Positions 36,901 to 46,490 of a stretch of 64,000 bases of DNA are shown piece after piece. The notes beneath the pieces were generated by a model. It did not search any database and was not told the origin of the DNA. It worked only from the letters and a program-made list of their open reading frames with translations. Position numbers and translations under genes: made by a program. Position 1 is the first letter of the stretch; every line of letters starts with the position of its first letter. The stretch covers positions 834,365 to 898,364 of the forward strand of contig NW_003314319.1 of the NCBI RefSeq assembly GCF_000143415.4, written 5' to 3'. The DNA is from Selaginella moellendorffii (lineage: Eukaryota; Streptophyta; Lycopodiopsida; Selaginellales; Selaginellaceae).

Positions 36901-37041
36901 AGGGATCCCAGCATGAGCATATCGGTGGATAATGTTGTGCATGGTTGGATGCGGAAGCAGAGTGCCACCATCACCTTGCCAGACCATGCAAGAGATGCAG
37001 CAAGAGCATTCATAACCCGGGTTCAAGGTGAGATTCATTAA
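33973..37041 (+). CDS. Putative transposase, DUF7869-like RNase H-type protein
   Basis: An open frame of 932 codons runs to 36771, where a TAG stop is followed in the same frame by 89 more codons (36772-37041) with the same character. Residues 1-30 (RVGEKVYILNGGKRVAKG) resemble the beta-strand domain found in plant En/Spm-type accessory proteins. A KCDECTAIK zinc-binding motif is near residue 415. LLLQTDNAGSENKN lies near residue 640 and VGHTHEDVDAMF near 680; these two acidic motifs are hallmarks of the DUF7869-type proteins encoded in many eukaryotic repeats, presumed to be RNase H-fold transposases (family knowledge plus inference). Two palindrome copies (35715, 35772) lie in its coding sequence between motifs. 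It would cut and join the element ends in the nucleus. The TAG could be a recent nonsense change of a TGG. Confidence 0.75.
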
Positions 37042-37706
37042 TATTCCTTTACTAAGTTTCTAATGTATTTTATTTCAAGGTGAACAATCCGAATCTGAAT
37101 CAGAGGAGGCGTGATGGCATGTGGCCCTTTGCACTAGTATATCTTAATACCGGTCTGAGAAATAGAATGGCATGTGCCCTCAGGCCTTTTACTAAATCAC
37201 CTTTGAAAGAAATGCAAGCCTCTATGTCGTAAAAAAAAGGTACTAGAGAAATTCCTTAATAATATGAATGTTATTTAGTTTCATGAAAATACACTAAGGG
37301 TCAAATGAGTTAAATGACTTCTCCAGACTAGCAATGCCTCTTGCTACACCTTCACAATTAGATTCGTTAGAAAAAGATAACATTGAATAATATCTAAATG
37401 TTCTCACCATTAAGTTATATGTCTGGCTAATAGGAATGACGTTCATCTTGGAAAGCTCACCACACGCTCAATGAACAAACAAATAGTGTGTGCGCGCATG
37501 CCATCGCTCTTCTTTAGCTTCAGATTCGGCTTGTTCACCTTGACAATGAGATTTATTATACAACCAGATGGACTCAGTCTGGACACAAAGTCACCGCGCT
37601 AGTCACCATGCCCCAGATATGTCTAGCCCCTGGACAAAAAACATATAATTTCACGTCATTTTCAAATACTTGAAAATTTGTACCTAGTCCCATTTTACTG
37701 AATAAA
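37042..37706. other. Right subterminal region of the transposon
   Basis: Mostly non-coding. A further exon is possible: GTTCAAG|GTGAGATTC at 37030 and a TTATTTCAAG acceptor at 37080 would add a short acidic ESESEE tail. Degenerate palindromes start at 37114 and 37167. Confidence 0.45.
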
Positions 37707-37730
37707 TCCCACTTTAACGAAATAGAGCTT
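37707..37730 (-). repeat. Right terminal inverted repeat of the transposon
   Basis: Mirror of the left end, followed by the GTGT target duplication and then by family A internal sequence (CCTCATTTTCCAAACCATCACC). Confidence 0.95.
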
Positions 37731-37734
37731 GTGT

Positions 37735-39509
37735 CCTCATTTTCCAAACCATCACCGCGCCCTAGTGATTTGGGACTCAAACCCAAGCACTAGAAGGTCA
37801 GGACTCAAACCCAACCTCCGTATATGCATCTACGGATGACATCACCCAGGATGCCTGGCGTGACTCCCCACGCCGGTGCACCAACATATACTTAAAGTGC
37901 GCTACAGATAATAGTTTAGGAATCTAGTTCCTCCACACTACCAAGTCCTCTCATTTTATAAGTCTGTGATCATGCATGGACTCTTCCATGCTTGGCCCCA
38001 TGGGCCACCCTTATAAAAGTTAGCACCTTCAACTAGGGGGTTTGTTCCCCTGACTTGCCAATTTCACTACACAAGTCATCCAACCAACGTAACATGGTTT
38101 CATGAAAGTCCTTGACTATCAACTTTCGTTCAAAGCCATCCCTTTGAAAACTTGGAGACTACTTCCCTAACGTTGATAGCATTTCCTCATGGCAAGCTTC
38201 AAAATCACGCTTCAGCTGCACCACTCTGATTTTGCGCGTTCTATGAACCATTTACCCTTGGCTTTCTAAGTACTAAGCTGCTTAGAATTGTCTTTGGGAA
38301 CCTTGAAAGAACTCTGTCCTTTAGCTTGCTAAGGCCTCTCTTTTCGCAAGCTTTCTAATTGCCATATGGTCTAACATAGACCATTCCATGCTTTAGACTC
38401 TCTATGGCATCACGGTTACTAATGACAACATGTTTGAGCGCCCATTTGATTCTCCACTCCCAACTAGCATAACCATCTTTGGTTATGCTCTTTAATCCCT
38501 ATACTTTGGTTCTATCCCCTTCCTACTTGCTTTTGGCCTCACATCTTTCCTTTAATTATTCTCCTCCAAACTAGGAGGATAGCTTTGCACTTTCTACCAT
38601 GCCTTAGCAAGTATTCTTAAGGATGAACCTACCCGATAGCTTAGGGAGTGGTTTCTCAATCCGGATATCCTCACCTTATAATCCCACACATTGGGATTAA
38701 CATTGCCACTTATGGGCTTTTATATGCCCATCACTAGCCTTGCCAAAATTCCATTTTTGGCTTTGTCCAATTCGGGTAGATGGACTTCTTCCATCTCCAC
38801 TACTTTGGACATTTGGATAGGACCTTTTATCCATCATTCGCTAGGGATTTAGTCCCTTTGGGCTTTATCTATTGCCCTTGCAACATCAAACAACACCTCC
38901 TGGTATTCTAAAGTGTTTAGGTGTCCCAAATAATGGCCTCTTTGACAATGGGCATTCTCTTTATGATATTGACTTATTATATCACAACATAAGCAATTCA
39001 TTCCCTATAAGGGTAGATCTAACTTTCTTATCCCAATAAAAAGTCTTAGGTAGTTACCTTCTACCAGTTTCATCAATTATTTTGCATCTTTTTGCTTAGT
39101 TGCCTTATAATTGTCAAATCTTACAACTCATTGCTGGTGCTTCCACATCTCCATCCTTGTTTGGGTCACCATGCTCTACCACATACCTTCCAGCTTAGGC
39201 TATGCCATTCCTATTTCTATTGGGATTCCCTTGGCAAAGGGTTCTCATGAACCCACCAACATAACCTCAAGGTATCACACTTTGGCACATTTGGTGTCTC
39301 CACACTATCGGCTCCGCGAGCCTACCTTTATGACACTTGCACTCGTGTCTAGGTCTTTTGCAAAGACCAACACAGTCGTTTCTCATGCCAACTATCCGTT
39401 AGCACTTCACCACAGTGTTCTCACACAACTCTGCACCAAAGTTGCTTTCTTCTGGGAACACTTTTCCCATGAATTTAGTATGGCTCATTCTACCACCCAT
39501 GAGATACTC
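37735..39509 (-). mobile_element. Family A copy 1 internal region, third segment
   Basis: Non-coding. It matches 50426-52185 of copy 2 closely (GATTTGGGACTCAAACCCAAGC, TGATCATGCATGGACTC, GGGATTAACATTGC and many more). It breaks off at GAGATACTC and joins LTR sequence directly, a deletion of the primer-site end. Confidence 0.8.
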
Positions 39510-39934
39510 GCTTGTCTGTCCGTATTCACTCTAGTCTTGGACTTCCCAGTGGTTATCCCATCACCCAACATCTAGGCATAGCCTTCCTGGGCCAAACTAG
39601 CCTTTCTTGGCCAAACTGGCTCCACTGGAATCCTCCCCCCACTATGCTTTTGGAGCTCACTAAACCCCTAGGGTCTGGGAGATGAATGCTTTAGGCTTTC
39701 ACCCTCTTAGACTCGAAGTCGGACTCCGACTTGGGCTCAGTCTTGGCCTCAGCCTCAGTTTCAGTCTCGGTTTCGATCTCAGTCCCGGTCTCGGTCTTGG
39801 TCTCGGTCCCGGTCTCAGTCTCAGTCTCGACTTCAGACTCCATCTCAGGTCCTTCTCGAACTCCATCTCGGATTCCATCTTGGGTCCATCTCAGACTCCA
39901 TCTCGGATTCCATCTCGGGTCCATCTCGGACCGC
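39510..39934 (-). mobile_element. Family A LTR fragment (5' LTR of copy 1)
   Basis: It begins inside the LTR (GCTTGTCTGTCCGTATTCAC) and stops within the minisatellite, where NLR-derived sequence starts. Both ends are broken. Confidence 0.85.
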
Positions 39935-39949
39935 AACCCAATGGTTTGG

Positions 39950-41640
39950 CGTGTTGCCTCCCGTTAAACACCATCCTGATTCATTCTCTCTCCGCTTACC
40001 TGGCGATGACGTGGACAATGATTGGAGGGTGCGGCAGCATTTCCATGACAACATTGTGTGGATCACTGTGAAGAAAGATGCTTCGGAGGACGATCTCAAG
40101 GCCCAGCTCCTCAACGCTCTTGAATGGGGTGAAATGAAAGAGAGGATTTTATAGCAGGGCCATCCTCTGGCCAGATCCTGGTGACAACCAGAAAGGAAGG
40201 CATTTTGCATCCGGATGCAAAGGCATTTGCTGTGCATGAGCTATCAATGGACGAAAGCAAAAAGATGTTTTGGAAGTTTGCCTTCAGTGTGCATGATCCA
40301 CAACCCAGTGACCCTGATGTTGTGGGATTTGCCAAGAAAATAGCTCGAAAATGTGAGGGACTTCCTCTCGCTCTGGAAGTGATTGGCAGTGCCATGGCTG
40401 TCCACAGAAGAGAAGGGCCACATGTGTGGGAAGAACGATATAAGAGGTTGCACTTGTCCAATGACCCAGATGTTGAGAAGCAGATGTTCAAACGCTTGAA
40501 GTTCAGCTATGACGAGCTGGGAAACTATGAGGGTGAAAAGCTGCAAGAGTGCTTTCTCTATGTGGCTGCATTCCCACACAAATTAATTGAATTTAGTTCC
40601 TTGAGCAAATGTTGGATGGAGGTTGGGTCAGAACTCTCACCCACAGCGATTGTCAATGAACTGGAACGGAGATGCCTGGTCAAGATAGATAAGTCTTGGG
40701 GGTATGAAGAAGCTCCTGGTTATATAATCGTACACGATATGCTACCATCTGACTCACTTTTGTTCCTCGAATGTCAAGCACTTGAAGGTTTTTCAGCTTG
40801 GAAATGCTCTCTGGAATAAAATGGATCCTAGAGCATCGCCACAAGCTCAATACCTTGACACCTTGTATGTGATTGATAAGACTGTCATCCACATTAGAAA
40901 GTCCTATACATTCATCCATAAGTATAGCGCTTTTCAGCCTGACATCACTGAAATATCTAAAATCTACTTAGTGGACGCCCATAAAGTGTAACATTGCATT
41001 ACTGCCCCAGCTCTCCAACTTGGAAGAGCTGGAGCTGAGCCTTGATTCAAAAGAGGAGTCATCAGTTGTGGATTTGACTGGAATTTCACGTAAACTAAGA
41101 CTTCTAGATCTAAGAATGACACATGGTACAATGAAGGTGCCAGAAAGCATGGGGACACTGGAGCACATTGAAACATTGGTTTTACATGCAAACAACATTG
41201 ACTTTGCCAGTTTCGTTGGGTTATGGCAACTTGTCAACCTAACAAAATGTCTAATTCGTGTGAGAACCGTCAGCAGAGCTACTTGGAAACAAATGTTTAT
41301 GAAATCAATCAAGCTTCAACATTTTTCCATCGTTGGGGTAGAAGACAGTGAAAGTAGTGATGACAGCTTCGAATGGTTGCAACTACGATATTTAGACATC
41401 CGTGATATCATAAACCTATCTTGGTTGCCCCACGGCCTAGAAACATTTTTTTATTAAATGCAATCGTATCCACTTCTTCAACCGGATGGATCATTCCCAA
41501 GTCTTGAAAGGCTGTGGCTTACTAATCTACGCATTGCACAGTCAAAATTCAAGGATGATTTGGCTGCCAGTCTTCCAAATCTGAAAGAGTTGCACTTTTG
41601 GCTAGCTCCTGATATTGAATGGGAGCAATTGCCTCTCTTC
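39950..41640 (+). pseudogene. NB-ARC-LRR resistance-type gene, rearranged remnant (NLR1)
   Basis: The gene starts after the P-loop, cut by the LTR. Recognisable parts are an IVWITVKKDASEDDLKAQLL stretch, then a deletion that removes the kinase-2 motif (present in NLR2 as LVLDDVW), then RKEGIL, KCEGLPLALEVIGSAM (GLPLA), the RNBS-D-like CFLYVAAFPH, and an MHD-like IVHDML. Next comes a segment in reversed orientation (about 40757-40923), then LRRs in the normal sense (41000-41640). Stops occur near 40153 and 41457. It ends abruptly at 41640 against an unrelated gene. NLRs are intracellular immune receptors; this copy cannot encode one. Confidence 0.9.
40757..40923 (-). pseudogene. Inverted LRR block inside NLR1
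   Basis: Minus-strand translation gives GLSNVDDSLINHIQGVKV and IPESISKLKNLQVLDI, which in NLR2 are encoded on the plus strand at about 62665-62815. The flanking NLR1 sequence on both sides stays in plus orientation, so this is a local inversion of about 167 bp. The piece between the MHD-like motif and this block is missing. Confidence 0.9.
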
Positions 41641-42385
41641 ACGAGAGCCTGCATTTTCGTCGCAGCGCCCTGGATGTACACGGCCTGGATCCGCTTCTCA
41701 CGCTCGATGCGCAGAGTGAGAGGCAACCCCTGCGTTAATCCGAGGCACGCTCCCATTCGCCTCCCAACAGTCCAACCCATTTGCTACGGGCTTCAGGATC
41801 CAAGAGGGCATTCACCACCTCATCCAGCAGTTGCTCATGGCCCCCAAACATGGGATCAGGAAAAACACGCCGTACATATTTTTTTGCAGGGCCTCTGTCT
41901 TGCGGGGAACTCCGTACGGCGAAGCTAGTGCTCGGCTGTATCACTCTCAACCCTTCTCGCTCGTACCTTTCAATTTTCGGAAGGAGATCGTCCTCGTAGC
42001 TGTGTATCAGCTCCGAGATCTTGTCACAACGCTTCTCCCTGTGAAACATCCATAGATCATTTAGCTGTACTGTTAAAGCTCTCAAGTTTATATGCTTACT
42101 GTGATCCCAGCAGTGCTTGCGCCTTGTCGTTCCATTTTGTGACAAGATTAAGACACTCCTCGGCTCCATCAGAGTAGCGGAACTCTGGATTCCGGTGCTT
42201 GTGAGTATTAAACTTGTTAAGCATGGCCTGAATGCTGGTCGCCGCCTTGTCCAGCTTCGCAATGTCCACATTCAGCTCGTGTCCTGACTTTCGATCTGCG
42301 ACAGGAGATCGTGGCAGGAGCTTATGCACTCCATAATAGGAATGGAGTCCTTTTAAAACCGTTGTTTCGGCTCTCTGGTACATAG
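41641..42385 (-). pseudogene. Unrecognised gene fragment, at least two exons
   Basis: The minus-strand frame at 42383-42096 encodes a helical stretch (AKLDKAATSIQAMLNKF ... EECLNLVTKWNDKAQALLG). A typical short intron follows (GTAAGCATATAAAC...), and the next exon (42050-41735) reads CDKISELIHSYEDDLLPKIERY and later YVRRVFPDPMFGGHEQLLDE. I do not recognise the family. Codon use and frame continuity look genuine. It is cut off where NLR1 ends at 41640, so the 3' end is missing. It lies just downstream of the MAP65 copy on the same strand but shows no relation to it. Confidence 0.5.
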
Positions 42386-42779
42386 CATGTCAAGCTTGCG
42401 AGCCTTTGAATCATTTGAGAGCATAGCCTGTGTGGAACTTGTCTGCGTCAATTCTCGACAGCAGAAGCAGCGAGAAGAATTTAAAGTTCCAAGTGTAAGC
42501 AAACCAAGACTTGTATGTACCTTGAATGAAACTTAACACGAAACAATTAGTTCGATGCTTTACACCAATCAAAGCTTTGAACAAATAGCACATGCTCCTA
42601 CGCTTTCCCAATACACAAAACACGGAGCACTGGAAAAAGGATACGCGATTACCCTTGATAGCAAAGAAACAAACTCTACTTACAGTATAAACCCCGCTTA
42701 TCGTCCTAATTTTCAAAACCGCTCTGGCCACCACAGGCAAAACATCACGCACGGGTCCATTCTAACAAAAACCTGACCT

Positions 42780-44569
42780 TCATGCCGCAACAGGAGAATC
42801 CGGAGCTGATCCAATCGAAGAACCTTCGGGATCCTTAGGCAAGGCAACGTAATTCATCATCGGAGAGTAGCGTTTCACCCGGTTAACCTTTTGATTGCTA
42901 GCCTTCGGTGCGGGTAAGAGCTCAGGGACTATCGAAAGTCGTCGGTTTGCATTGTTTCCACTCACGCGAAGTCCCACCTGTCCCTTTTTGGACGGCTTTG
43001 TGCCGTAGAGCAGCTCCTGCTCAGTTTGCAGTTGCTCCTGCATTCTCTTCTCCTCCTGCATTTAGCCAGTTAACGTCTTAACAGGCACTAAACTGCAGAG
43101 TTACCCTCAGTCGGCGCTTTTCTTCTTCTTTCTCTCGTCGTAGCAAGCTATATTCTTCTAGAATTGCCAGTAGAGAAATCTGCAAAGCACTTTCAGAAGC
43201 GTCTACGAAATCACTTACGTACCCCGTTATATAAGAAGGGCCTGCCTCTTTCGTCCTCCCAAGACCGCATTTTGGACTTCAATAATTCAAGAAGATCTGC
43301 AAAAAGGTTGTGAAAACTGAGAAAAGAAATAGCAACGCATTGGGGAGTTTGGCCACGATGACACGAGCTCTTTCTGCACGTTTTAGACTCAAATGTGCTC
43401 CTCTGGTTGCATTGAAGCGGCTTTCATCCTACAATCGAAAATGAATAAGTGAAATAGCATAACGCTCATACCTTATTGTATTCTTCAAGCCAGCTTTCTT
43501 CTTCACACGCACTAATCCACCGTTCCATTCATTCCATTATATCTTGTCTGCCGAGTGATTCTTCCTTCTCCTCGGCGATACTACTTTCGATTGTAGCAAG
43601 TAGTTCTGACAAGTCCACTATCCCTGTGCACACGAAACATCAGCCAGGAAATGCACACAGAATAAATTTATACCTGACTCCCGATCGTCTTGGCTAAGTT
43701 CTCTAGCGTCTCATCGCTAATACTTCTGCTCTGGCCTGGATCACAAAGGCTCGGATGCACTTCCTTGACAGCCTCGGTGTAGTCTGCCCCCAACAGGACG
43801 CAATATCCCTGCAGAACCTCGAGAAGCTCTGAGAATTTGTGGAGCCGGCTACTCTGGAAATGTCACTTGTAAGAAAAAAGAATGCCAACCGTGCCAATAC
43901 AAACCAACCTTTACATCCTGAAGCTCTTGAACCTGGCAATGGTACTCATACAGCTTTCTCAGCAACAAACCTTTCCAAGAAAAAGCTCCATTCTCGGCCT
44001 CTTGCAATGCCCCTGGCGATATCTCCTGAGAGAGCCTTTGTATCTGGCATTGCACGTCCTCAAATTGCTTCAGCCGCTCCTCTTTCCTCAGACGCAAGCA
44101 TTCTAACTGAGGTGAGACGGACAAGAGCTGCTCCCGCAGAGTAGTGCCGACCTCTTCTCTAACTGAAAGGAAGAACAACGGGCATTGGAAAAGCACTGTG
44201 AGATGGATCAAACAAAGCATACCGTGCAAGGGCGATCACCCAGGAGCAACAGGAGCGACGCGATCTCCGACTCGGAATCCGCCAGCAGCTGGTGCAGCCC
44301 AGCCCTCACGCAATTCGCTTGATCCACCTTCCGCCGGTACACATCCAGGCATTCTTGCTCCAGCTGGAGCAGCATTCTGTCCCTCTCCTCGTCGCCCTCC
44401 CCCATCTCCTCCCAGATGCTCTACGCGCGGCCGATCCACCGCGATCGTGAGAAACTGCAGAGGCAATATTTCGCGAGCACCCGAGGCTTACCTGGAGCTC
44501 CCGCAGCAGCGATCAGTAAGTCGTGTCCTCGCCTTCCATGGCCTCCAGAATCAAAATGCGCGTCCTTAG
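42780..44569 (-). pseudogene. MAP65/PRC1/Ase1 microtubule-bundling protein, degenerate copy
   Basis: MAP65 proteins cross-link antiparallel microtubules in spindle, phragmoplast and cortical arrays. The minus strand shows the family in order: SLLRELQ, a donor, SIWEEMGEGDEERDRMLLQLE with CLDVYRRKVDQA (44405-44222); LRLRKEERLKQFEDVQ (about 44100); SRLHKFSELLEVLQGYC and EVHPSL (about 43800); ERWISACEEESWLEEYNK (about 43500); [40 protein letters not shown]; and the C-terminus with NRRLS and MNYVALPKDPE, stopping at 42780. Introns are about 45-75 bp. It lacks about 120 residues of the middle (after ETLENLAKT), and has TGA stops in the first exon before SLLREL and before MERWIS. Length and stops mark it as a pseudogene. 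Confidence 0.85.
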
Positions 44570-45609
44570 ATCAATCAGCTCTCGACATTCTTTGCAGCTG
44601 GAGAAAAAGTTCTAAGATAAAAAACGAAGAAACAATAGAAACAATAGAAAACTTACCGCGTTCTTGGCCTTCTTCGTTCCAACTCTACTCACGAGCGTGT
44701 TCTTCCGATCGATCCTCATTTCTCGATCCACCTCGCGTTGCCGTAATCCTTCATGTACGAAACACCACGAACTCTAGGTTCCATTCTTAACACCTGTGAA
44801 GAAAAAAGCGGCAAAAGGAACGAAAGATGACCATTCGCAAGATCCTGGACGAGAATGCGGTACCTTGTTCGATACTACTGGCACGATCTTCAGGGTATCA
44901 AAAAGCCTGAGAGCAAACATGGTCGGATTCCAGGCACCGGCTTCACTGTTCGCATTCGCTCCAACGAAATCCACACCGATGCGCCGATCTTGGTCTTACT
45001 CAAAGCGGTGGAAGCACATTCTTCCTGTAGAGGAGAATACATAACCTTGTTGATCTGCGCGTTGGCGGTGTTCCAGTAGGATGTTTTACTGGTAACGGTG
45101 GATCATAGCGCCTGCTGAGCATACCGGCGAGCGATCTATCTCCTCATCAATTCTTGCACACATGAAAACGCGAGACCTGGAATACTGGTCATCGACACCC
45201 GATGCCGCTACACCGTCGTCATGCATCGGCTGTGCGAAATTTGGGGTGCCCCACGAACCGGATCGAGACTAGCAGCTCCGAAAAATCCACAATACCCTTG
45301 GATGTGATGGCAGCGCCGGGAACAAGACGCGCGCAGCGAGCAAAAGAACTCTTATGGATGGTGTAGCTGCTGGCAAGGCCGAGCGCCCGGACCAAACCAA
45401 TGGATTGATGCGCAGCTCCAGCGGCGCCATTGCCGATGCTGACCGCGCGGCGCACCACAATCGACAATCCCCGGAATACGAGAGTCATCCCCATCCAAAC
45501 GGGTTTACAATCCTTCAACCCTACCGGAGAACATCCGGGGTTCGAATCCTGACAGCTACTAGCAACAGTCGCGGGTTCGACTCCCAGTGCTCCAGTGTGG
45601 AAATGGTTC
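44570..45609. other. Gene-like but unrecognised sequence
   Basis: Frames at 44855-45079 (plus, 74 codons, WHDLQGIKKPESKHGRIPG) and 45219-45518 (minus, 99 codons, SIVVRRAVSIGNGAAGA) look more protein-like than random but match nothing I know. Near 45535 and 45573 two GGTTCGAATCC/GGTTCGACTCC stretches resemble tRNA T-arms without the rest of a tRNA. Confidence 0.3.
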
Positions 45610-46212
45610 TAAAATGGGTGTAAACTTGGGCGAGGCTTACTAGACAATGAGCTAGGGCAATCAACAATAAGAGCTCCCGCAATATCCTTTATTGCTGCCT
45701 TACTACATCCTAAGAAGTCCTTGCTGATCCGATGCTCAATCCTCTGTAACAAACCTTTCCCCGCCACGTTAGATCTCCCTGCCAAGTCATCCCTCCACAT
45801 GTTCTGTGTTATTACCTTTTAACAAATCAAGGTTATTGTCCTACTGGCTCATTATTGGCTACTATAGCATTATAGGCTCTTCTCCTTTCTCGGGTTTGGC
45901 ACAATCAAGGCTGTTGTAGCAGCCAATAACAAGCCCGTAGAACAAAGTGAGGTAGAACATGTGGAGGGATGACTTGGCAGGGAGATCTGATGTGGCGGGG
46001 AGGGGTCTGTTATAGAGGATTAGGCTGCGGATCAGTAGGGACTTCTTGGGATGCAGCAGGGCAGCGATAAAGGATGTGGCAGGAGCTAGGGCTGGGGGGA
46101 GGATTGGCTTGGAAACGGCATAACAAGCAAGGGTGATCAAGATCTGAGCACAATAAGGGCTTTGACCGGATGTGGACTCTAGTAAGCCTCTCCCGGGCTT
46201 ACGCCCATTTTA
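45610..46212. repeat. 600-bp fold-back element with long terminal inverted repeats
   Basis: The ends read TAAAATGGGTGTAA and TTACGCCCATTTTA, and the inverted match continues inwards for about 200 bp (for example ATGTGGAGGGATGACTTGGC at 45958 mirrors 45782-45801). A TA dinucleotide at both ends may be the target duplication. There is no coding sequence. A half copy is at about 55575-55858. Confidence 0.85.
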
Positions 46213-46490
46213 TGGTGGAGATGAGAGGCACCTCATCACATCACTGGAGTCTATATGAATTTTCCTTTTCAATTCCATTTCTAGCATGACTGAAATTTTG
46301 AGCATGAGGTGCATTGTGCAGTAACATGCCTGCGTGGAGGACATGCATGGCCAAAAGGACTTTCCTGGCTAGGATAGCTAGTGTGACCAAGAGGTTTGGT
46401 CACAAGGCATGGCATCCAAACGTTGGAGCCGCCATACATCCAGCCAGGGGTTGAGGAATGAGCTGAGCTGAGGAGGCCAGTGGTGGGGGG
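46213..46490. other. Unassigned spacer
   Basis: No gene or RNA recognised. The last 50 bases (GAGGAATGAGCTGAGC ... AGTGGTGGGGGG) recur just right of copy 2 at 54747-54781. Confidence 0.5.

Larger units (their letters stand above)
25659..37188. repeat. Dispersed 22-bp palindrome family (about 19 copies)
   Basis: The consensus is the half-site ATGGCRTG, a centre N-GGCC-N, and the mirrored half-site CAYGCCAT. Clear copies start at 26736, 26811 (perfect palindrome), 28043, 28309, 28450, 29949, 31227, 31286, 31363, 32151, 33701, 33799, 33869, 35715 and 35772. Weaker ones start at 25659, 33083, 37114 and 37167. Unlike subterminal repeats of En/Spm elements they are not concentrated at the ends. 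I noticed none outside the element and its truncated copy. Dyad symmetry of this length suggests a site for a dimeric DNA-binding protein, possibly one encoded here (inference). Confidence 0.9.
25273..37730. mobile_element. Intact 12,458-bp TIR DNA transposon with two divergent genes
   Basis: Both ends begin AAGCTCTATTTCG and share a perfect 24-bp terminal inverted repeat. The target GTGT is present at 25269-25272 and 37731-37734, and copy 2 of the host element has the empty site GAGTGTCC at 50420-50427 with a single GTGT. Inside are a minus-strand ParB-like/HAD gene (25715 to about 31280 or 31812), a 2-kb divergent intergenic region, and a plus-strand putative transposase gene (33973-37041). 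About 19 copies of a 22-bp palindrome are scattered within it. A 4-bp duplication is seen in several superfamilies; I cannot assign one. It is the most recent or nearly most recent event in this nest. Confidence 0.93.
14644..39934 (-). mobile_element. Non-autonomous LTR retrotransposon, family A copy 1, carrying two nested insertions
   Basis: The 3' LTR lies at 14644-16312. Internal sequence continues at 16313-16479, 24007-25272 and 37735-39509, interrupted by the chromovirus and the DNA transposon. A piece of the 5' LTR (39510-39934) closes it and is itself cut off where the NLR remnant begins. The internal parts line up in order with copy 2 at 48129-52190 but contain no retroviral-type protein. 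Without its insertions the element would be about 5 kb. Confidence 0.85.

Noticed and set aside
25659-37188. Palindromes as a CRISPR array
   Set aside because: Spacing is irregular (tens to thousands of bases), the repeats sit in introns and genes, and the organism is a plant.
45530-45592. Two GGTTCGA-type stretches as possible tRNA genes
   Set aside because: No D-arm or anticodon stem upstream at the right distance; treated as chance or decayed tRNA-derived sequence.
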